NCBI GenBank assembly: GCA_002425245.1
Contig: DILW01000015.1
Coordinates: 5,432 to 69,431, forward strand
Source: Betaproteobacteria bacterium UBA5582
Lineage (GTDB): Bacteria > Pseudomonadota > Gammaproteobacteria > Burkholderiales > Rhodocyclaceae
Length of the DNA stretch: 64,000 nucleotides
Direction of reading: 5' to 3'
The notes under the pieces were generated by a model. That model searched no databases and was not told where the DNA came from. It saw nothing but the letters and a program-made list of their open reading frames with translations. Positions 28,199-36,625 of the stretch are shown piece by piece (position 1 is the first letter of the stretch; every line of letters begins with the position of its first letter). A program made the translations under genes and the position numbers.

Positions 28199-30133
28199 TT
28201 AATGAAATGACGCTTCCGCATACCAGTCCAGCACCTGTTTCACCGCCTGTTCGATGGTGAGATGCGTGGTTTCCAGCAGCCGGGCATCCGCTTCCTGTCT
28301 GAGCGGCGCCACGCTCCGCTGAGAATCACGCGCGTCACGTTGCTGCAGGTCAGCCAGAAGGTCCGGGAGATTAGCAGAGAAACCTTTTTCGATCAACTGC
28401 TTATGGCGGCGCTCGGCACGCGCTTCGGCAGTCGCTGTCAGGAAGACCTTGAGCGGCGCCTGCGGGAAGACCACCGAACCCATGTCGCGCCCGTCGCCGA
28501 CCAGGCCGGGCGCCGTGTTGAAGGCACGCTGGCGGAACAGCAGCGCCGCGCGCACCGCCGGCAGGGCCGCGACTTTCGAGGCGCCGGCCGAAATGTCTTC
28601 GGTGCGGATGGCGTCGCCAACCAACGCGCCGGCCAGGCGAATATCCTCACCGGTGAAGACGACGTCGAGCCCGGCGGCAATCGCCGCCACACCGGCTTCG
28701 TCGTCCCAGGCAACGTTCGCCCGTTGCGCGGCGAGCGCGGTCAGCCGGTAGAGCGCACCGGAATCAAGATAAGCGAAGCCGAGTGCAGCGGCGACGCGCC
28801 CCGCCACCGTCCCCTTGCCGGAAGCCGACGGGCCATCGATGGCGATCACCGGTGCGGCCCGGGTGACTGCGGCGAAACGCTCGAAATAATCGGGGAAGGT
28901 CTTGGCCACGCACTTCGGATCGTTGATCCGCAGCGGCGTCGCAAAAGCGGCGAGCGAGAAGCACATCGCCATGCGGTGATCGTCGTAGGTATCGATCGCC
29001 GCGGGACGGATCGCCGCGGGGGTGACCTTGATGTAATCGGCGCCCTCCTCGACCTCGGCGCCGAGCTTCCTCAACTCGGTCGCCATTGCCGCAATGCGGT
29101 CGGTTTCCTTGACCCGCCAGCTAGCGATATTGCGCAGCGTCGTTGTTCCCCGGGCAAACAGCGCGGCGGTGGCCAGCGTCATCGCCGCGTCGGGGATGTG
29201 GTTGCAGTCGAGGTCGACCGCGACCAGGCCGCCCTGCGGCGCGCGGGCGGACATCCAGTTCGGCCCGGTTTCGATGATGGCGCCCATCTGCGCCAGTGCT
29301 TCGGCGAATTTGACATCGCCCTGAATCGAGTCGGCACCCACGCCCTCGACGCGCAGCGGCCCGCCGCCAATGGCGCCGAGGGCCAGGAAATAGGACGCCG
29401 ACGAGGCATCGCCCTCGACATACACCGTACCCGGCGACAGGTAGCGGCTACCAGCCTTGACCGTGAAGCGCTGCCAGCCGTCGCGCTCGACGACAACGCC
29501 GAAGCGGGCCATGGTGGCCAGCGTGATCTCGATGTAGGGCTTGGAAATCAGCTCGCCGACGACCTCGACCGTGACGGTCTCGCCGGTCAGCGGCAAGGCC
29601 ATCAAGAGGCCGGTCAGGAACTGGCTGGAGACGTCGCCGCGCACCTTGACCGCGCCGCCCGGACGGATCGTCGCCGGCTTCAGTTGCAGCGGCGGGTAGC
29701 CGTCGTTGCCGAGGTAAGTGACGTCGGCGCCGAGCTGGCGCAGGCCGTCGACCAGGTCGCCGATCGGCCGCTCATGCATGCGGGCGACGCCCTTCAGCAC
29801 GTAATCGCCGCCGGCCAGCGCCAGCGCCGCGGTGAGTGGGCGGAAGGCAGTGCCGGCGTTACCAAGAAAGAGTTCCGCCTGGCGGACCGGGAAGCGACCG
29901 CCGCAACCGGCGATTTTCCAGGCTTCGCCGCCCAGGTGCGTGACGCCGACGCCGAGCGTCTGCAGGGCTTCCAGCATGCGCTCGGTGTCGTCGGAAGCGA
30001 GCAGGTCGCGCACCTCGGTCTCGCCCTCGGCAAGCGCCGCCAGCAGCAGGACGCGGTTGGAAATGCTCTTTGAGCCAGGCAGGCGGACAGTGCCGGCGGC
30101 AGACAACAACTGGGGGAGATCGAGGAATTCCAT
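28199..30133 (-). CDS. aroA-cmk: Bifunctional EPSP synthase / cytidylate kinase fusion (AroA-Cmk)
   Basis: A single 644-residue reading frame. Residues 1 to about 425 are EPSP synthase (shikimate pathway): PGSKSISNRVLLLAALAEG, the LFLGNAGTAFRPLTAAL motif and RVKETDRIAAMATEL are present. From about residue 430 a complete cytidylate kinase begins with the P-loop AIDGPSASGKGTVA and continues to GDGRDMGSVVFP and the C-terminal helix. In E. coli these are two separate genes upstream of rpsA; here they are one protein without a stop or frameshift between them. Such fusions are annotated in some betaproteobacteria. A promoter lies just upstream. Confidence 0.93.
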   Translation of the reverse strand: MEFLDLPQLLSAAGTVRLPGSKSISNRVLLLAALAEGETEVRDLLASDDTERMLEALQTLGVGVTHLGGEAWKIAGCGGRFPVRQAELFLGNAGTAFRPLTAALALAGGDYVLKGVARMHERPIGDLVDGLRQLGADVTYLGNDGYPPLQLKPATIRPGGAVKVRGDVSSQFLTGLLMALPLTGETVTVEVVGELISKPYIEITLATMARFGVVVERDGWQRFTVKAGSRYLSPGTVYVEGDASSASYFLALGAIGGGPLRVEGVGADSIQGDVKFAEALAQMGAIIETGPNWMSARAPQGGLVAVDLDCNHIPDAAMTLATAALFARGTTTLRNIASWRVKETDRIAAMATELRKLGAEVEEGADYIKVTPAAIRPAAIDTYDDHRMAMCFSLAAFATPLRINDPKCVAKTFPDYFERFAAVTRAAPVIAIDGPSASGKGTVAGRVAAALGFAYLDSGALYRLTALAAQRANVAWDDEAGVAAIAAGLDVVFTGEDIRLAGALVGDAIRTEDISAGASKVAALPAVRAALLFRQRAFNTAPGLVGDGRDMGSVVFPQAPLKVFLTATAEARAERRHKQLIEKGFSANLPDLLADLQQRDARDSQRSVAPLRQEADARLLETTHLTIEQAVKQVLDWYAEASFH

Positions 30134-30163
30134 GGGGCGTAGGCGGCAATGAGGAGGGGGCGC

Positions 30164-30192
30164 AAGCTAGGTGAAGCCTGCAGGTTTGTCAA
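30164..30192 (-). promoter_or_regulatory. Promoter of the aroA-cmk/rpsA/ihfB operon
   Basis: On the minus strand a consensus -35 TTGACA (30192-30187) and a -10 TAGCTT (30169-30164) are separated by 17 bases, ending 31 bases before the aroA-cmk ATG. It lies in the short gap after the last polysaccharide gene (stop at 30205), so housekeeping transcription restarts here independently of the surface-polysaccharide locus. Confidence 0.65.
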
Positions 30193-30204
30193 TCAAACGG
30201 CTGA

Positions 30205-32019
30205 TCAGGGAAAGGGGGCATATTCGGGAACGAAGCGCCGCAGATTTTCCTTGACCTGCGCCGAGTCCATCACCGCTTCCGTTGCCAGCCAGGCATTCAC
30301 GCCCTCTTCCCAGGCGCTGTCCGGCGCGGCCTCGGCCCGGGCCACGCGCAGTTTCGGATGCGGTGTTGCCAGGGTCTGTTCGTTGTCGGTCAGCAGTTCC
30401 TCGTAGAGCTTCTCCCCGGGACGCAAACCGGTGAAGACGATTTTCACCTCTTCGTCGGAGAAGCCGGACAGTCGAATCATGTCGCGGGCCAGATCGGCGA
30501 TCTTGATCGGCTCGCCCATTTCGAGGACGAAAATCTCGCCGCCGTTGCCCATCAGTCCTGCTTGCAGCACCAGCTGGGCGGCTTCGGGTATCAACATGAA
30601 ATAACGGATGATGTCGGGGTGGGTCACGGTCACCGGACCGCCGCGCGCAATCTGCTCGCGGAACTTGGGGATCACCGAACCGTTGCTGCCCAGGACATTG
30701 CCGAAACGAACGGTGATGAAGCGCGTTCTGCCCTTGTCCCGGATACTGCCGATCAGACGTTCGGCCAGACGCTTGCTGGCACCCATCACATTGGTGGGAT
30801 TGACTGCCTTGTCGGTCGAAATCAGGACCAGTTTTTCGATCCCGTGGCGTATCGCCGCCTCGGCCACGCAGCGGGAACCGATCACGTTGTTGCGGATCGC
30901 CTGCCAGGCATTCTCCCCTTCCATCAAGGGCACATGCTTGTAGGCTGCCGCATGGAAGACGACGGACGGCGCGTACTTCGAAAAGACACGATCGAGCAGC
31001 GCCTTGTCCTTGATGTCGCCGACGATGCACGCCGTCGCCACCCCGGGGTACTTTTCCTGGAATTCCTGGTCAAGCAGATAGAGGGCGAACTCGGAGAGTT
31101 CGAACAGAACCAGCAGACGCGGCTTGAAATTCGCCACCTGACGGGCCAGCTCGGAACCGATCGAACCGCCGGCCCCGGTCACCAGCACCACGTGCTCCCC
31201 CAACCAGCCGCGCAATCCGCTGCCGTCCAGCTGGACCGGTTCGCGGCCGAGAATGTCCTCCAGTTCGACCGGACGCACATGGGAAATCGAAATCCGTCCG
31301 CTCAGCACATCGTCCAGCACCGGCACCGTCAGCACCTGCAGCCCGGCATTGATCGCCGCCTCGGTGGCCCGGCGGCGCTGGGCGATGGAGGAAGAAGGCA
31401 TGGCCACGATGGCGTGGCTGAAACTCAGGCTCTCCGCCAACTCGGGCAATTCCTCGACGCTCCCCAGGATGGGCAAACCGGCGAGGCGCTTGCCCTTTCT
31501 CGACACGTCCTCATCGACAAAACCGACCACCCGCCACTCCGGACGCGATGCCAGCTCCCGGGCCAGGCTCGCCCCCTCCTGCCCGGCGCCGATGACCAGG
31601 ACGTTGGTCCGCTCCGTGTTGTTCCAGATCGACAGCAGACCGTCGCGCCAGGCGCGATAGAAGAAGCGCCCCGCCCCCATCATCAGAAGCAGGATCAGGG
31701 GTTGCAGGACCAGGATGGAACGCGGAACGCTGGCCATGCGATTGGCCAGCGCGATCACCACCGGCACCAGCACGGCAGCCAGGGCGATGGCGAAAATGAT
31801 CCGCTTCAGATCGGGCAAACTGGCAAAACGCCAGATGCCGCGGTACAGGCCGAACAGGTGGAAGGACGCCGCCTGAACCACGACGACGAAAGGCAGGGTC
31901 GCCAGCATGCCCGCCCAGTAGGCTGGCGGCACGTCGAAATTGAAGCGCAACCAGTAAGCCAGCATCCAGGCCGCCATCGCAGAACAGATGTCATGCAGGA
32001 TGACCAGCAGTGAACGCAT
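30205..32019 (-). CDS. Membrane-bound nucleotide-sugar 4,6-dehydratase (PglF/WbpM/CapD family)
   Basis: A 604-residue protein with four N-terminal membrane helices (about 1-125), a first Rossmann domain (VLVIGAGQEGASLARELAS) and a catalytic SDR domain starting VLVTGAGGSIGSELARQV. The active-site region STDKAVNPTNVMGASKRLAE has Met in place of the usual Tyr of the YxxxK motif, the hallmark of PglF/WbpM 4,6-dehydratases that act on UDP-GlcNAc. ATG 32019 (MRSLL) overlaps the upstream stop (TGATG) and has GGGGAGC ahead of it. It likely makes the 4-keto-6-deoxy intermediate for the aminotransferase next door. Confidence 0.9.
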   Translation of the reverse strand: MRSLLVILHDICSAMAAWMLAYWLRFNFDVPPAYWAGMLATLPFVVVVQAASFHLFGLYRGIWRFASLPDLKRIIFAIALAAVLVPVVIALANRMASVPRSILVLQPLILLLMMGAGRFFYRAWRDGLLSIWNNTERTNVLVIGAGQEGASLARELASRPEWRVVGFVDEDVSRKGKRLAGLPILGSVEELPELAESLSFSHAIVAMPSSSIAQRRRATEAAINAGLQVLTVPVLDDVLSGRISISHVRPVELEDILGREPVQLDGSGLRGWLGEHVVLVTGAGGSIGSELARQVANFKPRLLVLFELSEFALYLLDQEFQEKYPGVATACIVGDIKDKALLDRVFSKYAPSVVFHAAAYKHVPLMEGENAWQAIRNNVIGSRCVAEAAIRHGIEKLVLISTDKAVNPTNVMGASKRLAERLIGSIRDKGRTRFITVRFGNVLGSNGSVIPKFREQIARGGPVTVTHPDIIRYFMLIPEAAQLVLQAGLMGNGGEIFVLEMGEPIKIADLARDMIRLSGFSDEEVKIVFTGLRPGEKLYEELLTDNEQTLATPHPKLRVARAEAAPDSAWEEGVNAWLATEAVMDSAQVKENLRRFVPEYAPFP

Positions 32020-33236
32020 CAAAAGCTCCCCGCCGTTGCCACTGCCATGACCTTGGCCACTGCCGCACAACTGTCGTCGATCTCGGCATCGGTCAGCGTG
32101 TGGTGCACCTGGAACATCACGCTGGTCTCGCCCAGTTCCACCGCCACCGGATGCGGCGTGCGCGGCCCGAGACCGGCATTGACGAAGGCCTTCTCGCGGT
32201 AGATCTCGCTGCAGGTTCCGACCATGCAGGGAATGCCTTCCGCCGCAATTGCGTCGACGACCCGGGTGCGGCTCCAGTCAGGCGCCAGGCTGGCGAGGTC
32301 GATGAAAGCGTAGTACTTGTAGCAGGCCGATTTTCCCCATGCCGGAAAAGACGCCACGCGTATCCCCGGGATGGCGGCGAGGCCGGCGGCCAGTCGCTCG
32401 GCATTCCGCTGCCGTTGCGCGTTCCATGCGGGAAGCTTCTCCAGTTGCCGGCGTCCGATCGCCGCCTGCATTTCGGTCATCCGCCAGTTCGTGCCAAAGC
32501 TCTCGTGCAGCCAGCGGAAACCCGGAGGATGCACCGTGTCGTGCACCGCCGACCAGGATTTGCCGTGATCCTTGTACGACCAGGCTTTCTTCCAGCGGGC
32601 CTCGTCGTCGAGCAGGAAGATGCCGCCTTCGCCGCCGGTGGTCATGATCTTGTCCTGGCAGAAGGAAAATGCCGAACAATGACCGATGGAGCCCAGCGGG
32701 CGCCCCTTGTAGCTGCCGCCATGCGCCTGCGCGCAGTCCTCGATGACGATGAGACCGCGGGCCTCGGCGAGCGCCATGATCGGATCCATGTCGCACGGAA
32801 TGCCGGCCAGATGCACCACCACGATCGCCTTCGTCCGTTCGCTCAGAACCGCGGCGATGGTCTCAGCCGAAAGTCCCTGGGTCAGCGGATCGATATCGGC
32901 GACCACCGGCACGGCGCCGCGCATCACCGCGCAGCTCGCCGAAGCGATGAAGGTTCTGGCCGGAACGACGACCTCATCCCCGGCGCCGATGTCGTAGGCC
33001 ATCAGGGCCAGCTCCAGGGCCAGCGTGCCGTTGGCCAGGGCAATCGCATGCTTGCGCCCGACGAATTCGGCAAACTCCTGCTCGAAACGCCGACATTCGT
33101 TACCGGTCCAGTAATTGACTTTCCCCGAGGCCAGCACCGACGACGCGGCGTCGATTTCGTCCTGCTCGAAGCATGGCCAGGTCGGCCAGGCCTTCTTGCG
33201 CAAGGGCTCCCCCCCGAGGGATGCGAGATTACTCAT
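32019..33236 (-). CDS. DegT/DnrJ/EryC1-family PLP sugar aminotransferase (PglE-like role)
   Basis: A 405-residue PLP aminotransferase. The aldimine lysine is in SFCQDKIMTTGGEGG, and the PLP-contacting Asp is in IVIEDCAQAHGGSY. The N-terminus (GEPLRKKAWPTWPCFEQDE) is typical of polysaccharide-locus members. Between an acetyltransferase and a 4,6-dehydratase, it most likely aminates C4 of a UDP-4-keto-6-deoxy sugar. The N-terminal pattern is unlike LegC aminotransferases of legionaminic acid synthesis as I recall them. ATG 33236 is chosen; the frame stays open further upstream but would overlap the acetyltransferase extensively. Coupled on both sides. Confidence 0.88.
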   Translation of the reverse strand: MSNLASLGGEPLRKKAWPTWPCFEQDEIDAASSVLASGKVNYWTGNECRRFEQEFAEFVGRKHAIALANGTLALELALMAYDIGAGDEVVVPARTFIASASCAVMRGAVPVVADIDPLTQGLSAETIAAVLSERTKAIVVVHLAGIPCDMDPIMALAEARGLIVIEDCAQAHGGSYKGRPLGSIGHCSAFSFCQDKIMTTGGEGGIFLLDDEARWKKAWSYKDHGKSWSAVHDTVHPPGFRWLHESFGTNWRMTEMQAAIGRRQLEKLPAWNAQRQRNAERLAAGLAAIPGIRVASFPAWGKSACYKYYAFIDLASLAPDWSRTRVVDAIAAEGIPCMVGTCSEIYREKAFVNAGLGPRTPHPVAVELGETSVMFQVHHTLTDAEIDDSCAAVAKVMAVATAGSF

Positions 33237-33870
33237 TCCTTCGCTCCAGTTTCCGCGCCGGATTACCGGCATAAGTTTCATGTGCGGGCACGTCGCTGGT
33301 GACGATCGCCCCCGCTGCAATTCTTGCCCCATCCCCGATGGCGACTCCGGGCAGGACGACGCAGCCGGCCCCGAGCAGAACCCGGTCGCCGACCTGCACG
33401 CCGCCGCAGATCGTCGTCCCCGGCGCCACGTGCACGCCATTGCCGATCACGCAGTCGTGATCGATGCTGGCCCGGGTATTGACGATGACGTTGTCGCCGA
33501 CCGCAGTGTCGGCATTGATCACGGCCCCGGGCATGACCACCGTTCCGCGGCCGATGCGGGCGGTGGTGGCAATCACCGCCGAGCGGTGTACCGCACTCAC
33601 CAGCGCCACGCCGGCATCGAGCAGGGCCTGGGCGATCCTGGCCCGGGCTTCGTTGTTGCCGATGGCCACGATGGCACCGGCCTGCGCCCGGGCAGTCGCC
33701 ATTCCCTGCTGTTCGTCGACCACCGCACAACCGTGGATGCTGCGCCCGGCCTTGGCCGGGTCGGCATCGGCCAGCGCGGAGACCGCGTATTTCCCTTCGT
33801 CCCGGAGGCAATCGACAACCACCTTGGCGTGCCCGCCGGCACCGAATACGACCACCTGTCCACCGGTCAT
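33229..33870 (-). CDS. NeuD/PglD-family sugar O- or N-acetyltransferase
   Basis: A 213-residue acyltransferase. The N-terminal ~75 residues are a PglD-type nucleotide-sugar-binding Rossmann domain (VVVFGAGGHAKVVVDCL). The rest is a left-handed beta-helix with hexapeptide repeats (IGRGTVVMPGAVINADTAVG and onward) and the catalytic-His region NTRASIDHDCVIGNGVHVAPG. PglD members N-acetylate UDP-4-amino-6-deoxy sugars, and the neighbours fit that. It overlaps the aminotransferase by eight bases and the PGT gene by four. Confidence 0.88.
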   Translation of the reverse strand: MTGGQVVVFGAGGHAKVVVDCLRDEGKYAVSALADADPAKAGRSIHGCAVVDEQQGMATARAQAGAIVAIGNNEARARIAQALLDAGVALVSAVHRSAVIATTARIGRGTVVMPGAVINADTAVGDNVIVNTRASIDHDCVIGNGVHVAPGTTICGGVQVGDRVLLGAGCVVLPGVAIGDGARIAAGAIVTSDVPAHETYAGNPARKLERRNE

Positions 33871-34472
33871 GGATTTCCTTCACCGGCATTGCCGGTAAAT
33901 TTTTTCGCGGTAACCTCACCTTGCTGGGAGATGCCGCTGCGTTTGAGCACGCGCATGACAGTCATGAAAAGAATGCGTAGATCGAGGAAAAAGCTCTGAT
34001 TTTCCACGTACCAGACGTCAAGCGCAAACTTCTCCTCCCAGGAAATGGCATTGCGCCCATTCACCTGAGCCCAGCCGGTAATCCCCGGGCGCACCAGATG
34101 CCGCCTGGATTGCTCCGGCGAATACAGCGGCAGGTACTCCATCAGCAACGGCCGCGGGCCGACCAGGCTCATTTCGCCCTTGAGCACGTTGATCAACTGC
34201 GGCAACTCGTCGAGACTCGATGCGCGCAGGCGCTTGCCGAACGCCGACAGGCGCAGTTCGTCCGGCAGCAACTCGCCGTGCTCGTCGCGTTCATCGGACA
34301 TGGTCCGGAATTTCAGGAAGCGGAAAGCTTGGCCATGCAGACCCGGTCGCACCTGGCGCAGCAGCAGCGGGCGCCCGAGAAACGCCCACACCAGCAGGCC
34401 GACCACCAGCATCACCGGTGACAGCAGCAACAGCAGCGACAAGGCAACAACGACGTCAAACAGGCGCTTCAA
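33867..34472 (-). CDS. Small polyprenyl-phosphate phosphoglycosyl transferase (PglC-like initiating enzyme)
   Basis: A 201-residue monotopic phosphoglycosyl transferase. One N-terminal reentrant hydrophobic helix (about 1-32) leads into the catalytic core: VRPGLHGQAFRFLKFRTM, SLDELPQLINVLKGEMSLVG with the Asp-Glu dyad, PRPLLMEYL and RPGITGWAQVNGRN. It transfers a sugar-1-phosphate from UDP-sugar to undecaprenyl phosphate, starting the repeat unit. Its size (no extra N-terminal domains) matches PglC, which uses UDP-diacetamidobacillosamine. Confidence 0.9.
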   Translation of the reverse strand: MKRLFDVVVALSLLLLLSPVMLVVGLLVWAFLGRPLLLRQVRPGLHGQAFRFLKFRTMSDERDEHGELLPDELRLSAFGKRLRASSLDELPQLINVLKGEMSLVGPRPLLMEYLPLYSPEQSRRHLVRPGITGWAQVNGRNAISWEEKFALDVWYVENQSFFLDLRILFMTVMRVLKRSGISQQGEVTAKKFTGNAGEGNP

Positions 34473-35656
34473 GGCGTTCCCCCGGTAGATCGACCCGGGC
34501 GGATTTTCTCATAGTAGGCCATCAGACCGCTGATCGACGCCTCGCGGGAAAACAGGGAAAGCGCCCGCTTTCTGGCCTTTTCCCCCATGGCGTGGCGCAA
34601 ATCGGGGTTTTCAATCAACTGGGCGACGGCAGCGGCAATCCCCGCCGCATCGCCGGGCTCGTGCAAGAGACCGGTCTCACCCGCCTCGATGGCGTCGGTC
34701 ACCCCGTAGATGCGCGAAGCCACCGCAGGCACGCCGGCGGCCGCGGCCTCGATGACCACCATCCCGAAACCCTCACGGTAGCTGGGCAGGCAAAACACGT
34801 CGGCGGCGGCCATGAAACGTGCCGGTTGATCGGTATAGGGCGCGTGGTGCAAGCGCTTGCCCCAGGCATCCTGAGCTGACGCAAGGGCCAGCAGGCCGCC
34901 CTCGTCCGGCCCGACCAGAAGCAGGTGGGCATCGGGAAACTGCTGCGACAGGCTGGCGAAAGCGGCGATCAGGTCGGCGATCCCCTTGTCGCGATGCAAA
35001 CGCCCGAGAAACAGCAGCACCGGCGCGCTCTCGGGAATCCCGAAATCCTCGCGGATGCACCGGCGCGCCTCGGCATCGGGTTTGAACTTTTCGGCATCCA
35101 CGCCGCAAATCGAGCCGACGCCGATCACGCTCGCCTTGGCCGACGAAACCACGCCTTCGGCGACCAGGAAATCACGCTGCGAGGGGCTGTCGACCAGCAC
35201 ATGCGTGGCCAGCCCGGCCAGCAAACGGTCGAGCTGTTTCAACAACCAGCGCTTCCAGCCCTTTTTGTTGGCCCAGACCTGGCCGGTAAAGATGTGGATC
35301 CGGCATTCCGTCCCCGCCAGCCAGCCAGCCAGCATGGCGAGCAGACCGGCTTTGGGCGAAACCGAATGGATCATGTCGAAGTGCTGCGCCCGGAACAGCC
35401 GGACAAGCTTGAGGAGGGCCTTCAGATCGGCCCACGGCGCAATCTGACGGGCGATTGCCACCGAATGGAAGGCCGCCTGCAAACCCAGTTGATCGAGAAA
35501 ATCGCGGCTCGCCGAGTTGGCCACGACGGCGACCTCGTAGCGCTCCGAAGCCGCGGCGATGTGCCCGGGCAGGAATGCGCGGACCGTCATTTCGCTGGAA
35601 ACGACATAGCAGATACTTGGGCGCCGGGGCTGCGACATGGTCAGAGAATGGATCAC
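34469..35656 (-). CDS. Glycosyltransferase family 4 (GT-B fold)
   Basis: A 395-residue retaining glycosyltransferase. An N-terminal GT4-like acceptor domain (ICYVVSSEMTVRAFLPGHI) is followed by a donor domain (PVLLFLGRLHRDKGIADLIAAF) and the E-x7-E motif in PSYREGFGMVVIEAAAAG. The GTG at 35656 overlaps the upstream stop (GTGA) and has CAGGA upstream; an internal ATG at 35638 (MSQPRRP) is an alternative. Adjacent to the PglC-like enzyme, it may add the second sugar, as PglA does. Confidence 0.85.
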   Translation of the reverse strand: MIHSLTMSQPRRPSICYVVSSEMTVRAFLPGHIAAASERYEVAVVANSASRDFLDQLGLQAAFHSVAIARQIAPWADLKALLKLVRLFRAQHFDMIHSVSPKAGLLAMLAGWLAGTECRIHIFTGQVWANKKGWKRWLLKQLDRLLAGLATHVLVDSPSQRDFLVAEGVVSSAKASVIGVGSICGVDAEKFKPDAEARRCIREDFGIPESAPVLLFLGRLHRDKGIADLIAAFASLSQQFPDAHLLLVGPDEGGLLALASAQDAWGKRLHHAPYTDQPARFMAAADVFCLPSYREGFGMVVIEAAAAGVPAVASRIYGVTDAIEAGETGLLHEPGDAAGIAAAVAQLIENPDLRHAMGEKARKRALSLFSREASISGLMAYYEKIRPGRSTGGTP

Positions 35657-36585
35657 GGGGTTTTTCCTGCAGAGAACATCTGCCCGAGGGCTTCCTCCAG
35701 ACCCAGGCGGTGCTGGAAGCCGAGCTCGCGGCGGATCTTGTCATCGGGGAAACGGGTTCGCGAACTCAAGGCCTCGACCCGGGCCCGGGACAGCGGACTG
35801 CCGGGCACACGCTCGGCGACGGCCGCCAGCAGCTTCATCGGCAGCAAGGGCAGACGGAGCGCGGGAACGGGAACCGCCATGGCGCCGGCCAAGGCCGCCA
35901 CGAAGTTCTCCATCGTCGTCCACGCCGACAGGTTGTAGACCTTCCCGGGCGCGGCGGGATGCTCGCCGCAGGCCAGCAGGGCGTCGATCACGTTGTCGAC
36001 CGGAACGTAGTTGGCGGAAGCCCCGGGCGGCCCGATGAAGAAGAACAGCCGGCGCCGGATCATGCCGGCCAGCTGGTGCAACGAACGATTCGGCATGCCG
36101 GGTCCGAAGACGATGGAGGGCCTGAGAATGACCAGCGGCAAGGCCTGGCTCGCGGCTGCGGCCAGGACCAGGCGATCCGAATCGGCTTTGGTCCTTTCGT
36201 AATGATTGGCCGGATTCAGCGGCGTCTCCTCGGTCACGCTCACCGCGCCGCGGGCGCCATAGACGCCGACGCTGCTCAGCTGGACCCAGCGCCCGATGCG
36301 GCCGCTCGCCGCCTCGATCAGCCGCCGGGTGCCATCGACATGCAGCGCTTGCATGCGCGACTCGTCGCGCAGCTCGCCAGCGCAGTGATAGAGGACATCG
36401 ACGCCGTCAACAAAGGCGCGCAAATTGCCGTCCGCGCTGAGATCGCCCTGGAACCAGCGTCCGCCGTCGCCCGGCCCGTCCTTCCTGCTGCGGGAAAGCA
36501 GCCGGACTTCGTCACCGCGTTGCAGGTGCGCCGCAGCCAGGCGTCGCCCGAGAAAGCCCGAGCCGCCGGTAATCGCCACCTTCAT
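35653..36585 (-). CDS. NAD(P)-dependent nucleotide-sugar epimerase/dehydratase
   Basis: A 310-residue extended SDR enzyme: VAITGGSGFLGRRLAAAHL glycine motif, LSSVGVYGARGAV and the catalytic Tyr-x3-Lys in NHYERTKADSD. It belongs to the WbpV/WbpK-like group of epimerases often paired with a PGT and a WbpM homologue at the end of O-antigen loci. The exact sugar (4-keto-reductase or 4-epimerase on UDP-QuiNAc/FucNAc-type substrates) cannot be fixed from sequence. It overlaps the glycosyltransferase gene by four bases. Confidence 0.82.
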   Translation of the reverse strand: MKVAITGGSGFLGRRLAAAHLQRGDEVRLLSRSRKDGPGDGGRWFQGDLSADGNLRAFVDGVDVLYHCAGELRDESRMQALHVDGTRRLIEAASGRIGRWVQLSSVGVYGARGAVSVTEETPLNPANHYERTKADSDRLVLAAAASQALPLVILRPSIVFGPGMPNRSLHQLAGMIRRRLFFFIGPPGASANYVPVDNVIDALLACGEHPAAPGKVYNLSAWTTMENFVAALAGAMAVPVPALRLPLLPMKLLAAVAERVPGSPLSRARVEALSSRTRFPDDKIRRELGFQHRLGLEEALGQMFSAGKTP

Positions 36586-36625
36586 CGCGCCCCCTTCCCG
36601 AAGCGGGTAACGGATCGACCGGGAT

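Noticed and set aside
32019..33236. Calling the DegT aminotransferase LegC
   Set aside because: Its N-terminal pattern and neighbours (PglF-, PglD- and PglC-like) fit a bacillosamine-type aminotransferase; LegC proteins usually have a different opening motif. Dual use cannot be excluded.
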